The notes under the pieces are model-generated. The model was not told the DNA's origin, searched no databases, and saw nothing but the letters and a program-made list of their open reading frames with translations. Positions 7,335-14,844 of a DNA stretch of 64,000 nt are shown here, in pieces (positions within the stretch are counted from its first letter, which is position 1; each line of letters starts with the position of its first letter). Made by a program: the position numbers and the translations under genes. The DNA is from Rahnella laticis. Lineage in GTDB: Bacteria; Pseudomonadota; Gammaproteobacteria; Enterobacterales; Enterobacteriaceae. The DNA lies in the NCBI RefSeq assembly GCF_015644585.1, contig NZ_JADOBI010000013.1, positions 62,001-126,000 on the forward strand. Direction: 5' to 3'.

Positions 7335-8156
7335 ATGATCAGTTTTGCCAGCCGTTATCGCTTACCGTCATCTGTCCGTAAAAACCGTCCGCTGACGAAT
7401 GAAGAACTTCAGTTAATTGTTCCGAGCGCCTTTTCAGCTGAAAAGCATGATTCGCGTTCAGAGCGTTATACTTATATTCCGACAATCACGTTATTGGATA
7501 AATTACGTGATGAGGGATTCCAGCCTTATTATGCAACGCAGTCCAGAACACGGATTGCAGACAAGCGGGAATTCACAAAACATTTACTACGCCTGCGCCG
7601 TCATGACCAGATTGACGGCAAGGAAGTACCGGAAATTATTTTACTAAACAGCCATGACGGCTCAAGCAGTTACAAAATGATCCCCGGAATGTTCCGGCAG
7701 ATTTGTACAAATGGTCTTGTTGCCTGGAAGGATTTTGGTGAAATCAGCGTGCCCCATAAGGGCGATATTATCGGGCGGGTCATTGAAGGTGCTTACGAAG
7801 TTTTGCGGACCTTTGACAATGTCGATGAAAATATCGATAAGATGCGCAGTATTCAGCTGACTGAACCGGAGCGATTATTACTCGGGACTGCGGCACTGGA
7901 ATATAAATATGAAGGGAAAACCGCCCCGATTACGGCAGAGCAGGTTATAAGGCACCGCCGCTGGGAAGATGACCGGAATGATTTATGGACAACATTTAAC
8001 CGTATTCAGGAAAATGTGATGAAGGGCGGAATAAGCGGTCGTACAGAAAAAGGAAAACGGATAAGAACGCGGGAGGTGACCGGAATTGATGGTGATATTA
8101 AGCTCAATCAGGCGTTATGGAGAATGGCACAAGAGATGATTCAATTGAAATCATAA
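7335..8156 (+). CDS. DUF932 (YfjQ-like) protein, 273 aa
   Basis: The ATG at 7335 follows GAGAGGAC at a suitable distance; the frame opens earlier but without a ribosome site. The product has the length and text of the E. coli YfjQ group: RPLTNEELQLIVPSAFS, RSERYTYIPTITLLDKL, HLLRLRR, EIILLNSHDGSSSY, a long central VPHKGDIIGRVIEGAYEVL and the C-terminal NDLWTTFNRIQENVMKGG. These proteins are soluble, occur in prophages and in leading regions of F-type plasmids, and have no settled function. It is the last leading gene before oriT and is followed by a hairpin terminator. Confidence 0.85.
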   Translation: MISFASRYRLPSSVRKNRPLTNEELQLIVPSAFSAEKHDSRSERYTYIPTITLLDKLRDEGFQPYYATQSRTRIADKREFTKHLLRLRRHDQIDGKEVPEIILLNSHDGSSSYKMIPGMFRQICTNGLVAWKDFGEISVPHKGDIIGRVIEGAYEVLRTFDNVDENIDKMRSIQLTEPERLLLGTAALEYKYEGKTAPITAEQVIRHRRWEDDRNDLWTTFNRIQENVMKGGISGRTEKGKRIRTREVTGIDGDIKLNQALWRMAQEMIQLKS

Positions 8157-8163
8157 TGTCCGT

Positions 8164-8203
8164 AGCCGCTCATTTATAACCAGTTTTGAAGATATGAGCG
8201 GCT
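8164..8203 (+). terminator. hairpin terminator after the DUF932 gene
   Basis: A perfect 10-bp inverted repeat (AGCCGCTCAT at 8164-8173 and ATGAGCGGCT at 8194-8203) with a 20-base loop is followed by TTTAATTC. It begins 8 bases after the stop codon. Confidence 0.65.
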
Positions 8204-8507
8204 TTAATTCATTTAAGGTATCAGCAGTTGATGCTAATATTTTTCCGTGCGCGCCTGTAAAACGCATACCGCATCGAGCGGCACGCATTTTATTCCCCGC
8301 CCGCCCCGATGGAAATAAAAGACTTTCCATCTTCCCGCTGCCCCAGGGGCGCCCTGAATAGAACAACTTACCCACATACCCACAATCAGTCATTTTAACC
8401 CTGAACAGGTTAAAATGCGCTGCGGCTATTTCACCAGACCTTGGGGAGATAAAATAACCTTGCTGGCTTCATATGGATATGTGGATAAGTCGTTGCCGAT
8501 ATAATAC
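8204..8507. other. intergenic stretch with a 10-bp palindrome
   Basis: No convincing gene. A perfect inverted repeat CATTTTAACC/GGTTAAAATG sits at 8391-8417 with a 7-base loop. It lies downstream of the minus-strand transglycosylase gene and lacks a T run on that strand, so it may be a protein site or mRNA-end structure rather than a simple terminator. Confidence 0.5.
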
Positions 8508-8963
8508 CTACTGAGGTGCTTTCTGATTTTTAATTTCCATGTAAATCTGGTGGACTTCTTTTCCGTACTTCAGTCGTTTTTCCTTCTGCTCAGGTTTTTG
8601 AGAGAAGCCTGCATTATATGCGCCGACAGACTCCCACTTTACCCCCCAGCGCTTGAAGGCTATGGCAAGATAATAAGCGCCCGTGTAAACATTCATGCAC
8701 CGGTCAGAGAACAACGACTGCGGTGTTATACCAAACTGTGAGAGATGAGCAAAGTTTTGTGAGTGGATTTGCATTTCACCCACAGCGTATTTATCAGGGC
8801 TAACGATATTCATCGCATGTGAATTCATCGATGACTCCCGGAATGCAACTGCGCGCAGGAGATCTGGATCAATATGATAGTCCCTTCCTGCTGCATCAAA
8901 ACAATCCGAGGCATTGGCGGTGAACGTGAACATGAAACAAAGCACGGTGACAATCCTTAGCAT
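8508..8963 (-). CDS. VirB1-type lytic transglycosylase (gene X/Orf169-like)
   Basis: This enzyme opens peptidoglycan locally so that the transfer machine can be built. A signal peptide (about residues 1-19, MLRIVTVLCFMFTFTANAS) leads to the SLT domain with catalytic Glu at residue 43 in AFRESSMNSHA, then GEMQIHSQNFAHL and the YTGAYYLAIAFKRWG and AYNAG motifs. I prefer the ATG at 8963, which has TGGA about 7 bases upstream, over the ATG at 8975. At 151 residues it is close to its F-plasmid counterpart. As on F it lies on the leading side of oriT and points away from traM. Confidence 0.9.
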   Translation of the reverse strand: MLRIVTVLCFMFTFTANASDCFDAAGRDYHIDPDLLRAVAFRESSMNSHAMNIVSPDKYAVGEMQIHSQNFAHLSQFGITPQSLFSDRCMNVYTGAYYLAIAFKRWGVKWESVGAYNAGFSQKPEQKEKRLKYGKEVHQIYMEIKNQKAPQ

Positions 8964-9198
8964 TATTAATTCCATTAACTCTGACCGTGCTACATCCTCA
9001 CATTTTCACCAGGAAATGCCAAGTGCGGTTATTCACAAGTCCGGAAAAAGTGACAGTATAGAAATGCCTGCTCCTCTAACCAAAAGACTCACACCCTTCG
9101 CAAGATTTCATCTTGCCTGATTAATATTTTAAAACAGTTAGTTAACTTAAGATTGGTTTTTACATTTAAGATTTAGATAAAAGGTAGGTTCTAAGCAT

Positions 9199-9212
9199 AC
9201 TCTTATAAGAGT
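9199..9212. promoter_or_regulatory. 14-bp palindrome in oriT
   Basis: ACTCTTATAAGAGT is a perfect palindrome about 110 bases from nic, close to a GAATC word at 9220. It is a candidate accessory-protein site (TraM or TraY). Confidence 0.5.
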
Positions 9213-9344
9213 GGTTAACGAATCTAGTAAGATTACTATATATATTAAATTATTTTCTTCAGTTGTTTACAGGGATTGCACTCTATGATCTAATCCACCA
9301 AATAGTCCTTCAAGAATCACGATAACGAAGGTGTTAACCGTACT

Positions 9345-9363
9345 AGAGTCTATTTTAGACTCT
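9345..9363. promoter_or_regulatory. probable TraM autoregulatory site
   Basis: AGAGTCTA-TTT-TAGACTCT is a perfect 8-bp inverted repeat carrying GAGTC and GACTC, that is two GANTC words, the element TraM proteins recognise. It lies about 30 bases before the traM start, where F-type plasmids place the TraM operators. Confidence 0.6.
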
Positions 9364-9394
9364 GCCATAAAAGCTGCACATTTAAGGAATGAAT

Positions 9395-9781
9395 ATGCCA
9401 AAAATCCAAACATTCGTTAGTTCCGCTATTGAAGAAGAAATCAATAATATCGTTCTGGAGAAGAGAGCTGAAGGCGCAGATAGGTTTGAAGCTAACTTAT
9501 CTAATACGACATCAATGTTGGTCGAGCTTGGTTTGCGCGTTTATAAACTTCAAAGGAACAGGCAGGAAGATGGATTCAGCCAGGTTGAATTCAACAAGGT
9601 CATGCTGGAGAATATGATCAAAACAAGTCTTATATCTCAGAAACTACTCAGAATTTCTTCCAGAAGCACTGAAATCAAAGGGGTTGATGATTTTGAACTT
9701 TCTAGAATGTCTGCCCAAATTAAGAGTGGAGTGGACACAATAATGGAACAGTTTTTCCCGCAGATGTTTGAGGATGAATAA
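9395..9781 (+). CDS. traM: TraM relaxosome protein, 128 aa
   Basis: TraM binds sites in oriT as a tetramer and links the relaxosome to the coupling protein TraD. The ATG at 9395 has AAGGA at 8 bases; the ATG at 9389 is too close to it. The protein has the F TraM length (about 127) and text: an N-terminal ribbon-helix-helix (about residues 1-55, with AIEEEINNIVLEKRAEGA and SMLVELGLRVY) and a C-terminal helical tetramerisation domain (VEFNKVMLENMIKTSLISQ to the acidic end FFPQMFEDE). It lies next to oriT, as in all F-like plasmids, and is probably self-regulated through the palindrome at 9345-9363. Confidence 0.92.
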   Translation: MPKIQTFVSSAIEEEINNIVLEKRAEGADRFEANLSNTTSMLVELGLRVYKLQRNRQEDGFSQVEFNKVMLENMIKTSLISQKLLRISSRSTEIKGVDDFELSRMSAQIKSGVDTIMEQFFPQMFEDE

Positions 9782-9919
9782 TATTTTGTGCGCGAATATT
9801 CCTAGGGGAACTATCTGGTTTAATTTATAAATAAATTATATATATCGGATCTAATTCAAATAATATAGATAATGACTTTGAGTTTACAACCTTAATGAAG
9901 GTATATTAGAGAGGTATTC

Positions 9920-9998
9920 CGAAACTTGTTAACGTTGGTAATAGAGACGCCCATCTCTATTACCAACTCACCACAAACATCCTACATGAGAGGTTGCT
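9920..9998 (-). ncRNA. finP: FinP-like antisense RNA of the traJ leader (putative)
   Basis: Just before traJ is a perfect 14-bp inverted repeat (9934-9947 and 9954-9967) with loop CGCCCA, which on the minus strand gives loop TGGGCG. A second weaker stem covers the traJ ribosome site (CAACCTCTC...GGATGTTTG on the minus strand). Two stem-loops antisense to the traJ leader, the first over the ribosome site, is the FinP layout. The ends are estimated. No FinO gene is seen in the window and the minus-strand hairpin lacks a clear T run. Confidence 0.55.
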
Positions 9999-10274
9999 AT
10001 GGCTATAATGAATATTACTGATTCTATATATTTCCGCAATATCTTTCCCGAACTTACCGACATACAGCGTGAGACTTTGATCCTTTTTTGTACGGGTTTC
10101 TCTCTTAAGGACATTTCTCTTTATCGGAGCGTTTCAGTCCAATCGGCTACAAAGACACTCAGTGAGTGTATAAGGCGCTATGATGTACCTTCGCGCGAAG
10201 CATTAAGAAATGTCTTTCTTATTAGGTTGTTAGTCGGTGGTCGCGTCTATTTAATGCCTTTGGCAAACGACTAG
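9999..10274 (+). CDS. traJ: TraJ-like regulator, short form (LuxR-type HTH), 91 aa
   Basis: TraJ activates the tra operon promoter by relieving H-NS silencing. The gene has the right place (between traM and traY, behind a FinP-like hairpin) and a LuxR-type helix-turn-helix: LTDIQRETLILFCTGFSLKDISLYRSVSVQSATKTLSECIRR, about residues 18-60. F TraJ is about 229 residues with an N-terminal PAS dimerisation domain; here only the DNA-binding half exists. The start at 9999 is supported by GAGAGG at 9987-9992. It may be a reduced activator or a different LuxR-type protein in the traJ position. Confidence 0.65.
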   Translation: MAIMNITDSIYFRNIFPELTDIQRETLILFCTGFSLKDISLYRSVSVQSATKTLSECIRRYDVPSREALRNVFLIRLLVGGRVYLMPLAND

Positions 10275-10297
10275 AACATACCCCCTGGTTCATTTGT

Positions 10298-10325
10298 TAG
10301 GCGCGTTAGTTCTTGGGAGCGCCTA
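10298..10325 (+). terminator. hairpin downstream of traJ
   Basis: TAGGCGC (10298-10304) pairs with GCGCCTA (10319-10325) across a 14-base loop, followed by GCATTTCC. It begins 24 bases after the traJ stop. The remaining bases up to traY (10326-10556) are AT-rich and should hold the tra operon promoter; I cannot fix its -10 and -35 with confidence. Confidence 0.5.
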
Positions 10326-10556
10326 GCATTTCCTCACTCATTCTTTTCTTCTGGCATGTAATGTCGCTCAGAAATCACGTTTTTTTGCTGACATATCTTT
10401 ACATTAAGGTTGGCGGCTTTTTTGCCAAAATCGATCTGTATCGCAGGTGGGGACTGGGTATTATTAATTCAAATTTAGGTTGATATATACAACTTTGAGT
10501 TTTTGAAATTTCGGATTATTATTTATTTAAATCTTATTGCGAATGGAGTCAGGAAA

Positions 10557-10895
10557 ATGAAAAAAAAGGAAATAAGACTTGTTGTCGAGTTGCCATTAAC
10601 TTTTGACGAATCTCTTTCTGAATCATCGGAAAGAAGTTTTCGTTCCAGAGCTAAAGAAGCGAGTATTCGATTGCAAGACCATTTGAATAACTCTCTTAAC
10701 TCAATTGTGCCTGACAAAACAAAGGTTGGGGGTACCGTATCCCTTACTGTCGGCATTCCTGTAGATATCAATAAAAAACTTTCGATTTGCGCGATTATCA
10801 ATGCCAGGGATAAGTCTAAAGAGGCTTCACTTAGAATTCAGGACCACTTGTCGAAATTTTCAGGTATTGCAAGCATTGGGAGGAGGGTAAGTTAA
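10557..10895 (+). CDS. traY: TraY relaxosome protein, tandem ribbon-helix-helix, 112 aa
   Basis: TraY binds oriT and the tra promoter and helps TraI nicking. Two repeats of one ribbon-helix-helix are visible: IRLVVELPLTFDESLSESSERSFRSRAKEA-type text at about residues 5-43 with IRLQDHL, and SLTVGIPVDINKKLSICA with LRIQDHL at about 62-103. This fused dimer is the hallmark of TraY from F (131 residues). The ATG at 10557 is preceded by CAGGAAA; the frame opens at 10503 without a good site. It leads the transfer operon and is separated from traA by a strong hairpin. Confidence 0.85.
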   Translation: MKKKEIRLVVELPLTFDESLSESSERSFRSRAKEASIRLQDHLNNSLNSIVPDKTKVGGTVSLTVGIPVDINKKLSICAIINARDKSKEASLRIQDHLSKFSGIASIGRRVS

Positions 10896-10913
10896 AAAAA
10901 TCTGTTATCCAGT

Positions 10914-10944
10914 CATAACGCTATCCGTTTTAGATAGCGTTATG
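10914..10944 (+). promoter_or_regulatory. 12-bp hairpin between traY and traA
   Basis: CATAACGCTATC (10914-10925) and GATAGCGTTATG (10933-10944) form a perfect stem with a 7-base loop. No T run follows directly, so it is more likely an mRNA processing or stability element or a partial attenuator ahead of the pilin gene than a full terminator. Confidence 0.6.
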
Positions 10945-10998
10945 GCGGCGTAACATCGTTACCCGAAACCCTAATTAAAATTTTACATGGAGTAAATT

Positions 10999-11340
10999 AT
11001 GAAATTGTCTATCAAGGCAAAGGGTATCTCTGTCTTTAAAAAAGCGAAATCAACCTTCAGCGAAATGAATCAGGCGCGAAAAGCAGCAGGCGGAATTATT
11101 CCTGCTCTAGTGGCGCTGATGTTGTTTTCAGGTAATGCGCTGGCTGATGACTTAATGGCTGCAGGTAAAGAAACTGTCACGGACACCTTCGGTGCCAATT
11201 CAGCCATTGCCACCTGGATTATCTTGGCAGAGGTAATCGTCGGTATCATCACATATATCAAAACCAAAAATATGTTCATGCTGTTTGGTATTGCGGTCGT
11301 TATCGTATTTACCACTATCGGGTTCGGTCTGGCAGCTTAA
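10999..11340 (+). CDS. traA: TraA propilin, 113 aa
   Basis: TraA is the subunit of the conjugative pilus, stored in the inner membrane. A long leader with basic N-terminus and hydrophobic stretch (GGIIPALVALMLFSGNALA) would be cut after Ala49, leaving about 64 residues. The mature part has the F-pilin layout: DDLMAAGKETVTDTFG, a membrane segment (WIILAEVIVGIITYI), a short basic loop (KTKN) and a second membrane segment to the C-terminal alanines. The start follows TGGAG at a good distance. No traQ-like pilin chaperone is seen in the window. Confidence 0.93.
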   Translation: MKLSIKAKGISVFKKAKSTFSEMNQARKAAGGIIPALVALMLFSGNALADDLMAAGKETVTDTFGANSAIATWIILAEVIVGIITYIKTKNMFMLFGIAVVIVFTTIGFGLAA

Positions 11341-11353
11341 TAGAGATGAAACA

Positions 11354-11662
11354 ATGAATACGGGAAACAATCTTGATAAATACCGTTTCCCGAAAACATT
11401 GAGTGAACAGCGCCGCTTTCTTGGATTGCCTTATGATGAAGCTATTCCCTCCATCCCCGTCTTAGTATGGGGGTTGTTAACACACAAAGCATTATTTGGA
11501 ATGGGGTTAGCGGTGCTGATTTGGTTTTGTATTCACAGTGCGAAAAGAGGGAAGGGCAGTATGTGGCTCTATAACGTCCTGTACTGGTATTTCCCCACCG
11601 TCTTATTTCGCACGGTGTTCAAGGTCATACCCGACTCAAGTTTTCGGCAATGGATTAAGTAA
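11354..11662 (+). CDS. traL: TraL pilus assembly protein, 102 aa
   Basis: TraL is a small inner-membrane protein of the secretion core, counterpart of VirB3. The text YRFPKTLSEQRRFLGLPYDE near the N-terminus, then two closely spaced hydrophobic segments (about residues 30-58) and a basic C-terminal part, is typical. I take ATG 11354 (GAGATGAAACA upstream), 13 bases after the traA stop. The length is close to that of F TraL. The gene sits between traA and traE as in all F-type systems. Confidence 0.9.
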   Translation: MNTGNNLDKYRFPKTLSEQRRFLGLPYDEAIPSIPVLVWGLLTHKALFGMGLAVLIWFCIHSAKRGKGSMWLYNVLYWYFPTVLFRTVFKVIPDSSFRQWIK

Positions 11663-11681
11663 ATAAATCAGGGACTGTATT

Positions 11682-12248
11682 ATGGAACTTACCGCCCGAA
11701 ATTCCTCAAATAAGATTATCGCCTGGACGATGGCAGCGCTTTTTCTCCTGCTGGTTCTCGCGCTGGTATCCGTCATTCTGCTGGTCGTGCAAAACCGCTA
11801 TTTATCGCTGCACCAGAAAATAACTACGGTGCCGATGGCATTCACCGCGCCGTTTTGGACGTCGGAGTCTGAAACCAGTCCGGGTTATATGCAGATGATG
11901 TCCCTGTCGTTTCTGTCCCTGCGCCTCAACGTGTCGCCGGAAACCGTCGACGCCCAGCACGAGTTTTTGCTCTCCTTCGCCAGACCCGGCGCACAGGCCG
12001 ATTTCAAAGTGACGCTCGCCGGCGAAGCGCGTCGCGTTAAACAAAACGAAGTCAGCAGCGCCTTCTATCAGACGCAGATTAAGGTGTATCCGGTGGAAGG
12101 CATCGTTGATATTCGCGGCGTGCTTAACACCTGGATTGGTAACGGCAAACCTGCCTCTGAGATTAAACATTATCAGCTCAAGCTCGACTACGCCGGCGGT
12201 GTCACCACCATTGCGGCATTCCTGGAGGCTGACGATGCGAAAAAGTAA
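11682..12248 (+). CDS. traE: TraE secretion-core protein, 188 aa
   Basis: TraE is the VirB8 counterpart, an inner-membrane protein with a periplasmic domain needed to assemble the channel and pilus. The single N-terminal membrane anchor lies at about residues 13-35 (IIAWTMAALFLLLVLALVSVI). The periplasmic part contains PFWTSESETSPGYMQMM and the ending QLKLDYAGGVTTIAAFLE. Its length equals that of F TraE. The stop overlaps the traK start by 14 bases. Confidence 0.92.
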   Translation: MELTARNSSNKIIAWTMAALFLLLVLALVSVILLVVQNRYLSLHQKITTVPMAFTAPFWTSESETSPGYMQMMSLSFLSLRLNVSPETVDAQHEFLLSFARPGAQADFKVTLAGEARRVKQNEVSSAFYQTQIKVYPVEGIVDIRGVLNTWIGNGKPASEIKHYQLKLDYAGGVTTIAAFLEADDAKK

Positions 12249-12972
12249 TCGACTCTTTTTAAGCCTGCTGTCGTGCGCCTTCGTTTCTATACCGGCCCTT
12301 GCCGTCAACGCGCCCGTTTCCCTGAGCTTTCCGCCGAACGGTCAGTTTCAGCTGACGGTCAGCAATACTAACCCGAACCTTATCGTGATCCCGGGCGACC
12401 GTATCACCGGCATCAGCAGCGCGGCGGGCAAGCTGACCGACAAACGCAACACCCGCGACGGCGCGGTACTGTTTTCATCGACCGGTGATAAGCCTTTCAC
12501 GTTGTTTATCGAAACCGAGCACGGGCAGATTGTATCCGTGCAGGCCACGCCCCGTGCCGGTGAAGGACGCAGCTACCACCTGCTGAACGCTGAACCGGTG
12601 GCACGCCCCGCGGCAAAAACGTGGGAAACCAGCCAGCCATATGAGTCCCTGCTGGTGGAGATCAACAAATCCATTCTTAAAAACCGCATGCCGGCAGGGT
12701 ATGCACCGGCCAGCACAGAATATGACCGCCTGTCTGCGCCTGCCGGGCTGTCCATGACGGCGGAAGAAGCCTGGACCGGCAACGCGCTGCGCGTGGTGCG
12801 CTATCGCGTCACCAATCCGTTTGCCTACGCCGTGGCCCTTAAAGAGCAGGATTTCTGGCGGGCGGGCGTGCGCGCCGTGATGTTTACCCCATCGGTGCTT
12901 TCCCTGCTGCCGGGCACGTCGGTGACCGTGTATATCACCCGCGCGCAGGAGGTCAGCGATGGCCAATATTAA
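12235..12972 (+). CDS. traK: TraK outer-membrane core protein (VirB9-like), 245 aa
   Basis: TraK is a secretin-like component of the outer-membrane core, held by lipoprotein TraV and contacting TraB. A signal peptide is visible at about residues 1-24 (LFLSLLSCAFVSIPALA). Then come the conserved beta-rich N-terminal part (VSLSFPPNGQFQLTVSN, IVIPGDRITGI) and the C-terminal NPFAYAVALKEQDFWRAGVRAVMF. The ATG at 12235 lies inside the traE end. F TraK is 242 residues. The stop overlaps traB by 14 bases. Confidence 0.92.
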   Translation: MRKSNRLFLSLLSCAFVSIPALAVNAPVSLSFPPNGQFQLTVSNTNPNLIVIPGDRITGISSAAGKLTDKRNTRDGAVLFSSTGDKPFTLFIETEHGQIVSVQATPRAGEGRSYHLLNAEPVARPAAKTWETSQPYESLLVEINKSILKNRMPAGYAPASTEYDRLSAPAGLSMTAEEAWTGNALRVVRYRVTNPFAYAVALKEQDFWRAGVRAVMFTPSVLSLLPGTSVTVYITRAQEVSDGQY

Positions 12973-14290
12973 TGCGCTGGTTAAACGTAAGCAGATTGCC
13001 CTGCTTATTGCAGCGGTGCTCGGGATATCTGCCGCCGTGGGCGCCGGCTGGTATGCCTCGAACCTGTCTTTTAAGAAGGAACAAAAGACCGCTAAAGCCG
13101 CACGCGAACCGGCGCCGGACATGACCGGCGTGGTCAACACCACCTTTGATGACAAGGTGCAGCGCAGTGCTATCACCGAATCTCAGGTCACCAGTAAGGA
13201 AGTCCGTAAGGAAATGGATGCCCTGCGTGCGGAGCTGGACGCACTGTCCCGCGACCGTAAGGGCGACCAGCAGCGCATTAACTCACTGGAAGAAGACAAC
13301 AAGCTGCTGCAGACCCAGCTGGAGGCGGCTAATAACGCGCCGTCCGGCGAGCCGGTACCGTCAATGACTCAGCCGCTGCCCGGCGCCGTTCCGCCGCCGA
13401 CGCAGTTCTATCCGGGCGCGGGCGTACCGCAGGCGGGGGAAACCACCTTTACCCCGATGCCATCAAAAGCGGGCGGCATTGAAAACACATCATTCAGCTA
13501 TGAAAGCCAGTCTGCCAAACCGGCGCTGCCCTACATCCCGTCCGGCAGCTTTACCGACGCGCTGGTCATCGAGGGCGCTGACGCCAACGCCGCCGTGACC
13601 GGTGCGCAAAACACGGCGCCGATGCAGTTCCGGCTGACCGGCAAAACTCAGATGCCAAACGACAAAGAGTATGACCTGACGGGCTGCTTTGTGACGGCGG
13701 AAGCCTACGGCGACGTGTCCAGCGAACGCGCCGAAGTGCGCACCCGTAGCATCAGCTGCAATAAAGGCAGCGACATCATCGACCAGAAAATTCCCGGGCA
13801 CGTCAGCTTTATGGGCAAAAACGGCATCAAGGGAACGGTGGTGATGCGCAACGGCAAAATCCTGGGATGGGCGTTTGGGGCCGGATTCGTGGACGGCATC
13901 GGCAAAGGCATTTCACAGGCCTCGACGCCGCAGGTCGGTCTGGGCGCGACGGCCAGCATGGGCGCCGGCGATGTCGCAGCGGCCGGTGCAGGCGGGGGCG
14001 TCAGCCAGGCGGCCAAGACGCTGAGCGATTACTACATCAAGCGCGCTGAGCAGTATCACCCGATTATTCCGATCGGTGCCGGTAACGAAGTCACGGTGGT
14101 GTTTCAGGACGGCTTCCAGCTGGAAACCATCGAAGAAGCGCGGCTGAAAAAAGCACGCAGAACGCAGCTGCAGCAGGCAACCAGCAATGCCAGCGATGCG
14201 ATCAGTACACCTAACATGATGAGTCAGCTGAAAGACTTCAAAGTCGGCGATCTGGTTCATCCGGACATGAATGCAGGGAGCAATGAATGA
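12959..14290 (+). CDS. traB: TraB scaffold protein (VirB10-like), 443 aa
   Basis: TraB spans the envelope and joins inner- and outer-membrane parts of the channel. It has one N-terminal membrane segment (about residues 12-32), a coiled coil (about 75-125, EMDALRAELDALSRDRKGDQQRI and onward), a Pro-rich linker (PGAVPPPTQFYPGAGVPQ), and a VirB10-type beta-barrel domain with CFVTAEAYGDVSSERAEVRT and GWAFGAGFVDGIGKG. It overlaps traK in front and traV behind. F TraB is about 475 residues, so this form is slightly shorter. Confidence 0.93.
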   Translation: MANINALVKRKQIALLIAAVLGISAAVGAGWYASNLSFKKEQKTAKAAREPAPDMTGVVNTTFDDKVQRSAITESQVTSKEVRKEMDALRAELDALSRDRKGDQQRINSLEEDNKLLQTQLEAANNAPSGEPVPSMTQPLPGAVPPPTQFYPGAGVPQAGETTFTPMPSKAGGIENTSFSYESQSAKPALPYIPSGSFTDALVIEGADANAAVTGAQNTAPMQFRLTGKTQMPNDKEYDLTGCFVTAEAYGDVSSERAEVRTRSISCNKGSDIIDQKIPGHVSFMGKNGIKGTVVMRNGKILGWAFGAGFVDGIGKGISQASTPQVGLGATASMGAGDVAAAGAGGGVSQAAKTLSDYYIKRAEQYHPIIPIGAGNEVTVVFQDGFQLETIEEARLKKARRTQLQQATSNASDAISTPNMMSQLKDFKVGDLVHPDMNAGSNE

Positions 14291-14832
14291 TGAAACCATG
14301 TTTTTTATTATCCGCCATTTGCGGCGTGTGGCTGCTGACCGGCTGTGCCGGCGTCAGCGGTGACCTTGAATGTAACGTCACCACAAGCGACCGCTGCATG
14401 ACGATGGGGCAGGCCAATCAGAAAGCGCGTCAGCTGTCAGGTGACGCGGCGGGAAAGCCGGCTGCGGGCGCACTGCCTGGACTGGTTAACCCGCCGCCGC
14501 AGGCATTGGTCACGCCGTCTGCAAATTCGTATGCGCTGCCAGCCCGTCCGGTTGTGGCGGGCGCTGTACGACCTGCTCCGCCGGCACCTGTGCGCCCGGC
14601 TCCCCTGAACAGGCCGCGGGTTACCACGTCGGTGACGCCGTTGTCCATGCCGTCCTGCCCGACCGGCCGCTGCGACAACCCCGGTCAGGTGCGCGCACAG
14701 CGCTCCGTGGAAGATATTGCCCACGTATGGGTTGCGCCCTGGGTCGATACCGACGACGTCTTTCACCAGCCCGGCCGCGTGTCGTTCGTCGTAAACGATG
14801 CCCGCTGGCAGATACCGCAGTCAATTCAATAA
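14287..14832 (+). CDS. traV: TraV outer-membrane lipoprotein, 181 aa
   Basis: TraV anchors the TraK/TraB core in the outer membrane. The lipobox LTGC at residues 17-20 marks the acylated Cys. The first half carries the conserved cysteines (LECNVTTSDRCM), followed by a Pro/Ala-rich linker and a short C-terminal part (VEDIAHVWVAPWVDTDDVFHQPG). The start lies in the traB stop (ATGA overlap). F TraV is 171 residues. Confidence 0.92.
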   Translation: MMKPCFLLSAICGVWLLTGCAGVSGDLECNVTTSDRCMTMGQANQKARQLSGDAAGKPAAGALPGLVNPPPQALVTPSANSYALPARPVVAGAVRPAPPAPVRPAPLNRPRVTTSVTPLSMPSCPTGRCDNPGQVRAQRSVEDIAHVWVAPWVDTDDVFHQPGRVSFVVNDARWQIPQSIQ

Positions 14833-14844
14833 GGACGCCTGAAC

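Larger units (their letters stand above)
9081..9388. other. origin of transfer (oriT)
   Basis: On the minus strand the text TTGCGAAGGGTGT followed by GAGTCTTTTGG closely matches the F-type nic region (GGGGTGT/GGTGCTTTTGG). By that analogy the minus strand is cut between 9091 and 9090, so the 5' end of the transferred strand leads into lower coordinates. Beside nic is a perfect inverted repeat GCAAGA-TTTCA-TCTTGC (9100-9116), matching the hairpin used in F to end transfer. The rest of the stretch to traM is AT-rich with palindromes and GANTC words suited to TraM, TraY and IHF binding. Only the nic side is assigned with confidence. Confidence 0.85.

Noticed and set aside
8151..8393. Minus-strand frame of 80 codons after the DUF932 gene
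   Set aside because: Crosses the terminator hairpin, has improbable composition and no ribosome site.
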